From: Gadus chalcogrammus | Lineage: Eukaryota; Chordata; Actinopteri; Gadiformes; Gadidae | Direction: 5' to 3' | DNA length: 64,000 bases | Assembly: GCF_026213295.1 (NCBI RefSeq) | Contig: NC_079414.1 | Coordinates: forward strand, 5,388,768-5,452,767 | Part shown: one piece after another, positions 1-26,570 of the stretch | Layout: every line of letters begins with the position of its first letter | How positions within the stretch are numbered: position 1 is the stretch's first letter | Notes under the pieces: model-generated | Told to the model about the DNA's origin: nothing | What the model saw: the letters and a program-made list of their open reading frames with translations, nothing else | Database searches by the model: none | Program-made: the position numbers and the translations under genes

Positions 1-352
1 GGTCACCCAGTGTGTTGTTGTCAATTGCTCTCAATCCTATTTCTCCTGTTATAGCTCATAATAAAAACCTACGTCTTAAATCCTAGTGTAGAGTATGTGT
101 ACCATTGAACACAAAAACACAAAGTGAAGGAATCAGACAAGGTAACGCATTCTTGGTATACACTTTGCGCTTTTTGATCCATGGATGAATCTTGGTTCCA
201 AAGCCTTGACTATTATCCATGTCCTACTGATTATAAGCAAGTAACAATATAATATTAATCATAAGTAGCTCTACTGCACCTGATGGTCTGTGTGAGTGTT
301 CCAGATGGATTTTTGCTTATTTGTTTGTAAATCTTTCATTTTCCTTTTTTAG

Positions 353-421
353 GGCGATTTGTCTGTTAAACAAATGTTGACACCAAGCATAAGTTGTAGC
401 AGCAGCAGCAGCGGTGACCTG
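353..421 (+). other. Possible cryptic or alternative exon in the glra3 TM3-TM4 loop intron
   Basis: A 69-base stretch (23 codons, no stop) is bounded by a pyrimidine-rich acceptor (ttcctttttttag form, ending at 352) and a donor CTG|GTATGC. It reads GDLSVKQMLTPS, then a Ser-rich run from an AGC repeat, then GDL. Vertebrate alpha-3 genes carry a 15-residue alternative exon at this position, just before the terminal exon, but this peptide does not resemble it. A chance splice-site pair is quite possible. Confidence 0.15.
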
Positions 422-2615
422 GTATGCAGGACAACAGGCTCATGACCTCGCACAAGGCCTACGTGTTTGCATCCTCTTACTCTGTTCCCAGAGAAAGCAG
501 CCTTCTTGTCTTATATAGGGAGCCGCTCGTTCAAAGAGAGGTCATCTATTTAAAAGAATCCAAACCCTCCCATCCTAGAATAACTCCCGGTGTGATCCAG
601 GGCAGACGGAAGTGGAGGAGAATGGAGGAGGAAATAGAGTATAGAGTATTTTTTTTATCAAGTATCACTCCTACAACCCTGAACTGCAACCAGTAACAAG
701 TCTTTATTTATAGAGAGAGAACACAATGTAAACTAAATGAAGGACCACATTCATTGAGTGCAGACTCAAACAGGTGTATTAAGAGTTCAAAAGGTCATAA
801 AGAAATCAAAAGTTAAATAGACATCAATGCAATTTATTTATGTAGTTTAAAGGACTTAAGATAATGTTTTTTTCCCCAAATTTGTCCCATCGTCTGATGG
901 GGTTGCCCATGTTGCGTCTGCTGCTAGAGAGAGCCAGTTGGCCGTGTTTTAATGAACCTGCTGGCCCGTCAAGCTGAGGATGATGGCCCTCTCTAGGTTA
1001 AACGTGTTACTCCATGCTATTGGCATGGCATATTCCTTCAGTGTGGACAGTGTTGATCTGTGATTTGTTCCATTGGATTCTGGTTACCAATATAATCACG
1101 CGTCCATAAGCAGGTCATAAGCAAACGGCTCACTGAGCCATGAAATAATATAATAATATATATTCTGGCTGTATCACAAACTACATTCAGGTTTTGGACA
1201 TTGGAAATAAATGTATTCAGGAAGCCAGTGATCCAAAAAGGAAGATGGATGAGGGCAAAGGTCAAAGCCAAACCGATAGTGAGGCTGTTGGCAGCAGTTA
1301 GACAGCTTAAGGGAACACAGCCATATTAGTTCTGGCTCAAGCTTATCGGGCCTTTGGCAGTGTTTTCCCAAACTTGGGTCGGTCTCTTTGCTTATAGGGT
1401 CACCAGAGATTGCTGAATAATAAGCCATTGAGGAAAATGAACTGAAATGTTGTAAAACATGAAACAGATTTAAAGGTTCAGAGAAAAGGGAGTCTATCTG
1501 CGAGCAAACTGACTTATGATTCGTAGCAAATTACTGCTGATCCCTTAGTGCGCTGCATGGGTTCAGTGCGATATTGATTTAATGGAGAATGATCCTGGGA
1601 AGACACGTGGCAGCTTTTACCAAGCATGTTCAGACAGACAATGGCTACATGATTCTTGTAGGGATCTTTCACATGGTTGGCAGTAACAACAAAGGATTTT
1701 GGGTGTGATATCAGCAAAACAAAGATGGGTGAAGGGACCATGGTCGAGAGTTAAGGGTTGGCCGTGGCTCTAACCAGGCCTGGCGGGAGGGGCCAGGGTA
1801 GTTTACAATACTATGGGGGAAGTGGACACGTCTGCTAGAATGCAAGACCACTACAGGAATCCACATAACAAAGTCATTTTACCAGGACTGCTCAACCGCT
1901 TTGATCATAAGATCAAAAATACATTGTGTGAACAGTAGTGGTGATCAGTTTACCGATAAAAAGATTCTTAAAAAGTGAAATATGCAGCTACTCTTGTGGT
2001 TAAATTCATATTATAATATATTTCAAACAGGAAAACAACTCCTTAAAGGTCGTTACCAACACTATCAGGTGTTGGATAACTAAAAAACATTCTGATCTGT
2101 ATTAAGTGTTTGTGCGATTTACTTAAGCGTGCGTGTGATTTTCTTAAGCGTGTGCGTATAAAAAAAAGAATTACTCCCATGTCACCTCCCGGGTTCCCTA
2201 CAGATCTGCATAACACCAAAAATATATACCAAAAATATATATATATATTGAAATAAAAGGAATTATATAAAATAAACAATATACAAAATTATATAATTCG
2301 TTGAAGTAGAGATCTGATAGGGTCTTACTGCTTTGGTGGCATATTCTTCTTGAAGCCAATACCATTTTTAAACATGTCTTCAACATGTATGATATTCAAC
2401 ACAGTAAGCTATATCATTTTGTTATTAAAATAGGACTAAGAAAAGTGGTGTGAAATCCTGTTTTTGCGTCATTTCGTGACGTTGAAGGGTATAGTTCAGT
2501 CTGGGCAGCGGTTGATGTTGATTGACACGTCCGAGAGAACGTTATGCTCCACAGACTTCACTATTATTGGAATAAGGATCCATTTTCCACAACAATTATC
2601 CTGTTGCAAGCTTCT

Positions 2616-2734
<119 letters not shown>

Positions 2735-2801
2735 CCACAGAAACATCACAGTACCAAGATATTTGTTGCCTCATGCATGATCATTCTGTTTATCCTCACA
2801 G

Positions 2802-3146
2802 GAGGAGGAGGTACGAGACAAGCACCGCAGCGTCACAGGCTCCGCCCACGGCAACCACAAGGAGTCAATTTCCAAGGGCAGCGCAAACAGTGCCGTTGTC
2901 ATAGCAACAACCCCAGGAGGGAGCGCGGCCCTGGCTGCCCACACCCTGCCCGGGGCGGCGGGGGGGAAGGCGGCCCCCGGCCCCGGCGGCAAAACACACG
3001 AGCAGATGAGGAAGCTGTTTATCGACCGCGCCAAGAAGATCGACACGGTGTCGCGGGCCGGCTTCCCCCTGGCCTTCCTCTTCTTCAACATCTTCTACTG
3101 GGTGCTCTACAAGATCCTGAGGCACGAGGACGTGCACAAGCGCTAG
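2802..3146 (+). CDS. glra3: Glycine receptor alpha subunit, terminal coding exon (partial gene)
   Basis: This is the 3' coding exon of a pentameric ligand-gated chloride channel subunit of inhibitory synapses. The acceptor ends in cctcacag at 2801, and the exon reads 114 residues to TAG at 3144-3146. Residues 1-7 (EEEVRDK) match the start of the last exon in vertebrate alpha-3 (DDEVRE). Residues 8-64 are the variable end of the TM3-TM4 cytoplasmic loop, here unusually rich in Gly, Ala and Pro and encoded by GC-rich DNA. Residues 67-83 hold the conserved stretch [19 protein letters not shown]. Residues 86-106 ([20 protein letters not shown]) are TM4, followed by the short extracellular tail LRHEDVHKR. 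The upstream exons (ligand-binding domain, TM1-TM3) lie outside the window. Family identity is clear. Paralogue alpha-3 is inferred mainly from the neighbouring hpgd and the ILRHED tail. Confidence 0.9.
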   Translation, partial: EEEVRDKHRSVTGSAHGNHKESISKGSANSAVVIATTPGGSAALAAHTLPGAAGGKAAPGPGGKTHEQMRKLFIDRAKKIDTVSRAGFPLAFLFFNIFYWVLYKILRHEDVHKR

Positions 3147-3149
3147 CCC

Positions 3150-4205
3150 ACGGAGCGGCGCTCTCTGGGGCCCAGTGACTGGCCCTCTCTGGGGCCCAGA
3201 GAGCAGTCCTATCTGGGGCCCAGGGAGGACCGCTCCCTGGGCCCCAGAGAGGACCAGTCACTGGGCCCCACGGAGTGGTCCTCTCTGGGGCCCAGGGAGC
3301 GGTCCTCTCTGGGGCCCAGGGAGCGGCCCTCTCTGGGGCCCACGGAGCGGCCCTCTCTGGGCCCCACGGAGCGGTCCTCTCTAAGGCCCAGGGAGCGGCC
3401 CTCTCTGGGGCCCACGGAGCGGTCCTCTCTGGGGCCCAGGGAGCGGCCCTCTCTGGGGCCCACGGAGCGGCCCTCTCTGGGGCCCACGGAGCGGCCCTCT
3501 CTGGGCCCCACGGAGCGGTCCTCTCTGGGGCCCAGGGAGCGGTCCTCTCTGGGGCCCACGGAGCGGTCCTCTCTGGGGCCCAGGGAGCGGCCCTCTCTGG
3601 GGCCCACGGAGTGGTCCTCTCTGGGGCCCAGGGAGCGGTCCTCTCTGGGGCCCAGGGAGCGGTCCTCTCTGGGGCCCAGGGAGCGGTCCTCTCTGGGGCC
3701 CAGGGAGCGGTCCTCTCTGGGGCCCAGGGAGCGGCCCTCTCTGGGGCCCACGGAGCGGCCAGGGAGCGGCCCTCTCTGGGGCCCAGGGAGCGGTCCTCTC
3801 TGGGGCCCAGGGAGCGGCCCTCTCTGGGGCCCACGGAGCGGTCCTCTCTGGGGCCCAGGGAGCGGTCCTCTCTGGGCCCCACGGAGCGGTCCTCTCTGGG
3901 GCCCACGGAGCGGCCCTCTCTGGGGCCCACGGAGCGGTCCTCTCTGGGGCCCAGGGAGCGGTCCTCTCTGGGGCCCAGGGAGCGGTCCTCTCTGGGGCCC
4001 AGGGAGCGGCCCTCTCTGGGGCCCACGGAGCGGTCCTCTCTGGGGCCCAGGGAGCGGTCCTCTCTGGGGCCCAGGGAGCGGCCCTCTCTGGGGCCCACGG
4101 AGCGGTCCTCTCTGGGGCCCACGGAGCGGTCCTCTCTGGGGCCCAGGGAGCGGTCCTCTCTGGGGCCCACGGAGCAGTCCTCTCTGGGGCCCAGGGAGCG
4201 GTCGG
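3150..4205. repeat. 24-bp GC-rich minisatellite (about 44 copies)
   Basis: The unit is close to CACGGAGCGGTCCTCTCTGG plus GGCC, with variants at the ACGG/AGGG and GGTCC/GGCCC positions. It starts within a few bases of the glra3 stop codon, so it belongs to the 3'UTR. Because 24 is divisible by 3 and the unit has no stop codon in most frames, long frames arise on both strands (LGPRERSS-, GAQGAVLS- and GPREDRSL-type repeats). One copy near 3760-3770 lacks 13 bases and shifts the register. Nearly every unit contains GGGCCC. The frames are treated as non-genic. Confidence 0.97.
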
Positions 4206-4211
4206 AGGTGA

Positions 4212-7004
4212 ACAGGGGATTTATTTATCAGAAGATCGGGAAGAGGAACATTGGAACTACCTGATTACTTTCTAAAAATACTTGCATATCTTGCACTAGA
4301 GTGTGCAAGATATTTTTTGTTGATAAAAATGGAAATGGTTGGTGGTGATATAAAGGAACTCCATTGAAAGCATGCTCAGACATGCTCACCATTTTGGTGT
4401 TAATAGACAGAAGCGGTAGAATACATCTCTTTATGTTTCACGGACACACAAACCCTGAGTCACGGTTTGCATACACGTTAAAGTGCTGTTGGTTGGATTT
4501 ATGAGCAACTATTTGAGGGCTTTTGATTTTGTTAGAAATGGCTTATTCATCTGTCAGCTAATGTGAGTGAAGAAATTAAATTAGATATACACACTAATCA
4601 CAATGTATGAACAACATAGACTCCGGTTATGGCAAGTCATTATGCCTTCATAGCAGCTTAGTCAAAGTTATCTTATTCTACAATAGTTATATTACACAAC
4701 AAACACAGCTTCAACACATTGTGCTTTGTTTCACTTGATTTACTTTTGAAGGACCTTTTCCCCTGCTTATTTACAGTGCATATTACAAGTTTTGTTGGGG
4801 ACTATTGAGCAAGTACATGTGGACATTTAATTCTAAAACAGCTGTTCTCCCCAGTAACAGCTGGATATCCTATGCATAATTTAAATTAATGGAAATGGAC
4901 ATTGAGGTCTGCCGATGTCATTGAACAATGGGAATTTCAACTTAACATTGTGTTCTGTGGAATATCCTTTTCACACTGTGAGAGATGTACTATGATGCTT
5001 CCCTAAGGGTTGCACGTCCATTCCATTGACTTTGGGCAACACTAAAACTACAAAACATCAGGTTTTTCACTACAAATATGGGGGTCCCTTCTCAAAAAAA
5101 GCTAAGAAATCCCTGATTCTAAATACCAGTGCTATTATGGACTTGTACAATGGAAAATATAACATGTACTCACTGCAGGTATGTGGACTACAAACACCAA
5201 GTCTTTCACTGTGCTGAGGACTAGAGGTGAACCACTTGGTCAACCCCAGTGGCAAAAACACATGCTATGCATACGTTTGCGCACACACACACAAAACATA
5301 CACACAGACAAAGTTATGTATATATACTCCAGTCTTTTGTTCATCCATAGATTTACAAAGAAGAAAACTAGTCTTCATTTAACACATTCTCATTCCTTCT
5401 CGGATAGACTTCTTTAAAAGGAATACGTTATTTTGTTAAACAATCTTTTTTCCTATGTTCTTAGTATAGAAAGCAGGTACACAAATGAACCCATGCTAAC
5501 AACACCAGCCTTGTAACACTGCCACCGTGTCATGCTTAAACAGTGTCATCAATACACAAACGCAAACAAAAACACACACAAACACAAGTCTTCAAAAACA
5601 CCTTAAGATTGCCAGTCATCACTCAACCCAGTTTAGTTGTGCTTAATCCCCACCAATACAGTAATCATTCATCATGGAGCAGCTATATCAATGAACCACC
5701 AACATGCCCTTTTATTTCATTCTCTGTTCAACGAGGATGGTAAGCGCAGGAGGCCATGCATAGAGGGAGCCAAACCAGCCAGGCCTGCCAATCCAGTTCC
5801 TCCTCTCTGTGGAGAGACTGGGAGAGGGGAGGAGGAGTTATGTTACTCCTGCCCAGTGAGTGTCAAACGGTGCTGGGGTTTTGCTGCTGGCTACCCATGT
5901 GGTGGTTCTCCGGTCCTGCTGTTGTTTCGACACTGTGGCACAATTTGACAAAAGTCAATCCTGTATTGAGATGTATATTTCTATGGTAAAGAATATATTG
6001 AAAATATTTTTTTGTACAAGTGATGATACTAATAAATGTAATGCATGATCCGGGCCAGTTTCAGATTTTGTTTAAAGGCCTGTATTTATTGTATGTTTTT
6101 TTTAATCTTTTAAAAGATTAACGCAGTTACACAATTAGTAGTAGTAGTAATGGATAATAATATTATGATTATATATTGAACAACTACTGCTATTGCTACT
6201 CCTGCTATTCTTCAGTAGGGGCTATTTGTCCAAGCCAAGGTGTCAGGTAACAAAAGATTCAGAGCCACGCCCCCTGTTCCAACGCCCATTGGTTGGCTAA
6301 ATTGAGGAACCATCATTTATATTTAACGCATAGAGAATGGTGAATTACTTACACTTGTTGAGTGGGTTAAAGTAGGTGTGTTTCGTCAACCGTTCTGTCC
6401 AACATTCTGTGTACGGTGTCCTGGTTTTAGAAACAGTGTTGCTCCCAGGTGTGTTTCAATGGCCAATCACCTGCTCTCCAGACACCGATACTTGTGATTA
6501 TCATAATTAGTGAGGTGCTTTGAGGTTACATAAGGGGCAGGTCTACAGTACATACATGACCTCCTGTGATGTCGGCTAAAGCACTGAAGAAAGCACACCA
6601 AACTTGTTTCATGGCAGAATCGAGGGTCTGAGAGAGGTGTCCGTAAACACCTCCACCTGGCAGGGCAGTGAACGCTGTTATCTGTATTTACACAAAGCGT
6701 ACACTAAGCCTTGTGTTGTTGCCATGGAAGCATAAGGGGGAAGTAAGCAAGAGACATTCAGGAGATTAATTGAGGTATGTGACAGCTTAAAAAAGTTAGA
6801 GGGAAAAGCAACAAAAGCAGAGCTAATACGTGCTCGAGAAGGCCATTGAGAGGCGCCTGGAACTAACACATAAACATATGTTTGTATAGAGTGATAGAAA
6901 GGGGAAGGAAACGATCACGTGGCTAAAAGAGAGAGAGACAGAGAGAGAGAGCAACAGGAGGAAGAAAGGAAGAGGGCGGGAAAGCAGCGCTGCTAAGAGA
7001 GATA
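4212..7004. other. glra3 3'UTR and glra3-hpgd intergenic DNA
   Basis: No coding exon was recognised. About 6265-6300 holds a GC-box-like CCACGCCCCC followed by CCATTGG, an inverted CCAAT, possibly an upstream hpgd element. About 6920-6950 has short GA-rich runs leading into the microsatellites. Confidence 0.6.
6031..6036 (+). terminator. Candidate glra3 polyadenylation signal (AATAAA)
   Basis: Canonical hexamer in an AT-rich 3'UTR-like context about 2.9 kb after the stop codon. It is the best-looking signal before the hpgd upstream region, and the assignment is inferred from position. Confidence 0.35.
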
Positions 7005-7006
7005 GC

Positions 7007-7097
<91 letters not shown>
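7005..7097. repeat. (AC)n microsatellite upstream of hpgd
   Basis: More than 40 AC units with a single GC interruption near the start, 380 bases upstream of the hpgd ATG. Confidence 0.97.
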
Positions 7098-7100
<3 letters not shown>

Positions 7101-7180
7101 GTCATTACATGTAAAGCCTGTCAGATAAGGGAGTGCTGGGGAGAGATAGGGAAGGAGGGAGACAGGGAGGGAGGGAGGGA

Positions 7181-7337
<157 letters not shown>

Positions 7338-7478
7338 CAGTCACTCATTCCCAAGGAGAGCATCGACACAGCGGGAGTGAAAAACATTTCTCCTTTCATT
7401 CCAGAGTGAAACTATAGAGTGAGGGTTTGTACTGGGTTTGACTTCTCCTCCAAGCAAGCAGAGGCCAGCGGCCGGGAG

Positions 7479-21925
<14,447 letters not shown>

Positions 21926-22411
21926 GCCCCACTGAGACACACTGCTCCTGTCACAGCCAGCCGCTACTGCAGCAGGTCTCGCATCAGTGGAATGGTTTCA
22001 ATATCAATACCCTGATGTGATCTGTAGCGCAATGTTTCCAAAAGGAAATATATTTACACACACACACATGTCCATAAAGACAACATTAACACAATAGAAG
22101 GCCCATGTCTCTAATAACCATATGGAATATTGAATGAACCAAATCTTCTCAGACACAAAATAGAGCAAATACATAAATACATTTACACTTGAGGCCAGGT
22201 AAAACCCATATCACACTTGTTAGCTTTTACTTTCCTCTTTATTGCAGATACAATGCATAAAGTATGTTATACAAGTATAACATTTTACCTTTGCTTATGA
22301 TATGCAGTTTTCATGTTTTGATAATGCTTTACGGCAATATGTTTATTAGGCTTACATCCACAGTAATTATTTATTAAAGACAAACAAGTGGAGGAATAAT
22401 TTAACTGTTTT

Positions 22412-22417
22412 AATAAA
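22412..22417 (+). terminator. Candidate hpgd polyadenylation signal (AATAAA)
   Basis: Canonical hexamer about 490 bases after the hpgd stop, in AT-rich DNA. Other weaker variants (ATTAAA near 22372) precede it. Confidence 0.35.
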
Positions 22418-22532
22418 TTAATTGTTGACTAACGCTATTTTGTGTTGTTACAATTTCTATTGTATGGTATATAAGAAATTGTATCGTATTTATCAAAGTC
22501 AATAATGTGTGTCTGCTCTAAGTTTTCAGATA

Positions 22533-22624
22533 TTAGCTTTTAGGCCTTCTGGATTTAGTGTGTAATCTGATCTCCTGGTCGAGATCATCTGAAGCTTCTG
22601 CAGAGCTGCCACACTCCACAAGCT
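22533..22624 (-). other. Candidate A for the cep44 terminal exon
   Basis: On the minus strand, acceptor ttgag at 22625 precedes a frame compatible with the phase left by the likely exon 8. It reads (E)LVECGSSAEASDDLDQEI then RLHTKSRRPKS and stop. AATAAA hexamers on the minus strand follow within about 170 bases. There is no recalled similarity to the vertebrate CEP44 C-terminus, so this is only a candidate. Confidence 0.2.
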
Positions 22625-23224
22625 CTCAATTACCCTTTTAAATTTTCCATTTACCTTTACTGCCAACCACCACTTTTTGTTGAGTTTCAAAAGTCCAATA
22701 ATAGAAAATGTATACATTTCTTTCAAGTTTTAGCAAAACACTAAAATGTAAGTCCATCAAGTCAACAACCGACTAATAAATACCTTGTCGAATGAATCAA
22801 AACAAATTTAAGCCTCAGACACTTAGTATAATCAAGAATATATAGGTAACACATGGTCAATAAAGTAAATAAAACCTTTCAATAATTGCAGTGTATTAAA
22901 TCTAAGCATCATAAGGAATGTTGTGTATCTATTTGAAAGTAGTAGAAGCTGAAATATGCTGTGTATACTTGTTGCATAAATTATATTTTAATGTACGCAG
23001 GGTTTTGGGCTTATAAAATAACCATTGAAATAAGGTTAAAACGATTTAATCATAAATAAATAATATTAGACATTTTGAATTCATTCCCTTGCTTCTAACA
23101 GTCTTATACAATGCTTGTTTAAAGAAGTATAATTCTAAAAGTTGTATTTTATTAGACTTTAGGCACATGTTGGAATAACATAACAAAGGTTTGAGATGAT
23201 AATTGTAGAGTTATATGGAGACAT

Positions 23225-23260
23225 CAGAAATCTTCAACAGGCTTGAGGTATTTTTCATCC
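23225..23260 (-). other. Candidate B for the cep44 terminal exon
   Basis: A minus-strand acceptor (pyrimidine-rich, ending gctacag) is followed by the short open stretch DEKYLKPVEDF and TGA. It is very short and the link to exon 8 is unproven. Confidence 0.15.
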
Positions 23261-24526
23261 TGTAGCATACACATAGAAAAAAATGTTTAACATATAGTAA
23301 TCAACCTTTTGCAGTTATCCAAAGTAAGTTGTTCAATTGTCTTTAATTGCATAGAAGTGGTTTATATAAAATAAGATGTGCCCTACTTTAAGCACACCTT
23401 ATGCATATGCAATAGACCAATGCTGTTTAGGTCTCGTTTGCTCCCACTGTGAGCAGTGGACTGGGAGCAGTCAACAGATGGACCTCATATGCTGAGCCAC
23501 AAGCTAGTCATGGCAGCTAAAGTAAACAATAATGTGTTTTACAGTCCAGCCAAGGGGATTACACCATCTCCCAAAGTGTCCAGTTATGTGACGTAATGAT
23601 GCATAGACCTGGACGAGGCAAAGTGTCTTTATTAGGTCTGCAGGACTTCGAACCGCTGTCAAGGTGCAGAGCCTCTGCTAAATGATCGACGACCTCCAAA
23701 ATAAAATGGAACTTCACAATAAAAGTTAGAGAAAATACACATGACGACGACAATGTGCTCGTCTGTTGATTCATGTCAGAATCTTTATCTAAGTGGACAG
23801 AAATAGACTTTAGAAAAACTCTAGTCCAATTTATTATAAATACCATATACCATTGAATGTCTCTATGTAATCCAGACGGAGAGTTCCGGTCTGTGTGATA
23901 ACTGACAACATCACGGCTGATCAAACAGAAACAACATGATTGCTCCCGCAGTTGATCAACAGAACAAAGCTGCACCGTTCAGTTTAACACCACAGTGAAA
24001 TTGCCTTGCAGAAAGAGACTTTGCCCCCGTGCAAGGGTTGTCTGCATGTGAGCGTAATACCTGCCTGTTGCGATTTGTGTATCGCGGCGACTAAAGACAC
24101 ATTTCACTGGACCATAATAGAGTGATTAAAGCACAGGGCCCAATCAGCGACCCCAGTGGGTCTAGTGGTTTTAACTGCTACGACCTGACCGGGTGTCGCC
24201 TCGTTCCTGCCCAGGAGAATTTAGGTTTCACACTGCTCCTGCCTCACCTGGGACTCATCAGTGCATCTATTCTGATTGGTTTGACTGTTAATAATATGTG
24301 CAGGCACAGCCTTAAGGCCCATTCACACCCTACGGTAAATACGGATAGGGACCCTTTCATCCGGTCCCGGAGGTTGTTTCATCCGTCAGTGGGTCCGTCG
24401 CCTCTGAGTTTACGAATCCGGAGGGATCCCGGAGAAACTGAGCAATACCAACGTTAATCGAGGCGGCAATATAGAGTCTGAAGTCCAACCATTCGCGAAA
24501 ATTGTTGAGAGTAGTGTAATATCAGA

Positions 24527-24650
<124 letters not shown>

Positions 24651-25599
24651 GTATTTAATGTTTTATACTTATATTATACTATGTAGGCTACCTGACCTTT
24701 TTATTTTATTGTTCACCTGCTTTGGCAATGAGTTATAACTGGTCATTTAAAAATGGCGCAACATTTTGAGGAGAGAATCTGCGCGTACATACCATGTGCC
24801 CCGTAGGCCTACACTTTTTGCGACTTTTTTTGCAGATTTCAGATGACACAAAGCAAAATCATCTCCTCTACAGATGGCATGTTTGCGTTTGTCGATGCCG
24901 GTAATTTGCGACACAACAGTCACTGCCCTCTAGAGCAGGGGTGCCCAACCAGTGGATTGCGGTCTACCAGTCGATCGCGGGCTGAGTTGGAGTCGTTCAC
25001 GAGAAATGTTGTAATGGAGTGTTCAAGGGTTGGAGTGCAGAAGCAGGTGTCACAGAAAGACAGGCTGGTTGCAGGGTTCATTGTAGAAGACATACTTCCC
25101 CTGTCAACTATTGAATCGCCCAGATTTAGAAAAATACTAGATAAAATACCCGCGATTCGCAAGCCAACATCCGACAGGAAAACATTTGAGTCCTGGACCA
25201 TGTGTCCACCACCGCAAACATTTGGTCTGCCAAAAACAAAAGTTACTCCAGCTCTGAGCTCTGAGCTGGGTCCTCGGCCGTACGCAGACGGAGCAGAGTT
25301 CCAGCTCTGAGCTCTGAGCTGGATCCGCGGCCAAGTCATTTCGGACGCAAGCTAAATAATGCGGACCACGTCAATTGCCTTTTATCGTCATGAGATGAGG
25401 CAAATTGACAGTGGGTAGGTCATTAAAGGCAGTAGGTCATTATAGGGTACTTCCGGTGTAAAATGGATTTGGGAGATGATTTGTATGATAACGAGTTGAA
25501 ACGTTCGTTTTGAAGCACAAAAAACGCATAAAGACGCTTTCTTAAAACGTATAAAACGAGGCATTGAAAACTTTGTAAGTATACAGATTGTTTATTAAA

Positions 25600-26570
25600 G
25601 GTCGTATGGCAAGAAAACCTCACTTTATGAGGTTTTCTAACATAAATATCAGTTCCCCTAGCCGGCCTATGGTCCCCCAGTTGCTAAAACTTGCATTTGG
25701 TGTAAAACTAGCACTAGTGCCTTGTTCCAATATCCATACTTCCATCAGTACACTTATCCGCACTCACTAAGTGCGCTAATTTTCAGAGGTCAGTGTTGTT
25801 CCAAATCGAAAACTCTGTGGTGCACTTACCGGAAATTACGATCACGACTGTCGCCGCGGCTCCTCCCGCGCAATAAACATCCTGCTTTGAACGGTGAACT
25901 CTTAAGCTATAAAAAGCTATAAAAGCTATAAAAACTACAAAATGACTATTAATGTAGGCTATGTGGAAAATGCGGCGAAGTTGGCTCAGCCTGGCCCTGC
26001 CCTCTTCCGCTACGTAGCTGAGATGGCTGCCGTTGAGTACGGGGAGTGTACATCGCCACACACTAAGCGATTTGACCGTTTTGAGTACAACATGCGGGTC
26101 CTTTCAGTACACTTATTTTCGCCTGATCTGAATCGGAACGCCCTACATACTCATAGGTGTTCTGCTCGCCTTTGAAGAAAACGGAGGCTCAAGCGCGCTG
26201 ATTTGGAATGTGGTCCCATATGTCGTCATAAAGGATCTAAGCTCCTCTCCTTTCTCTGCCTTGCCCGCCCAGAGAATTTGGCCCGCCAAAGAGACACGAC
26301 CGTGCAAGCGCCACATGTGTGTGTGTGTGTGTGTGATTACACACACTGTAACGCAAGTGTTTGCTGTCGGTTCTTTGATGTCTGTTTTATTTCCACAACA
26401 AGACTGTAGTGGGGGCTATCTCAGCCATGGTTGAGAAGGAATTGGGGGAAAGGAACTTTGGCTTTGACTCCCTGAAGTACATGAACCAGGGATGCAAACA
26501 AATATGACAAAAAAAGAGAGAGCTACCCGAAGTCGGAAATAATATGACGGCATGAAATCCTATTATCATG
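25600..26570 (+). mobile_element. Copy 1 of a composite teleost repeat (palindrome family)
   Basis: Begins with TTTATGAGGTTTTCTAACAT and CCTATGGTCCCCCAGTTGCT, and ends with CAGCCATGGTTGAGAAGGAA plus TGGGGGAAAGGAACTTTGG. The same blocks occur inverted at 39860-39985 and in the palindrome arms at 38404-39695. A separate element of about 430 bases (25715-26150) interrupts it: the joined flanks GTAAAAC-AGCACTAG and TGTTCTGCTCGCCTTTG are contiguous, inverted, in the copy near 39850. Confidence 0.65.

Noticed and set aside
424..696. 90-codon open frame in the glra3 intron
   Set aside because: No family similarity, no splice context, and its start overlaps the exon-like stretch in another frame. 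Expected by chance.
3085..4264. 329- and 361-codon frames in the 24-bp array
   Set aside because: They exist on both strands and in several frames because the unit lacks stops and its length is a multiple of three. There is no evidence of expression.
23559..23975. 138-codon minus-strand frame containing EVVDHLAEALHLDSG
   Set aside because: Considered as a cep44 end, but the phases do not join exon 8 without a stop in the best acceptor, and no similarity was recalled.
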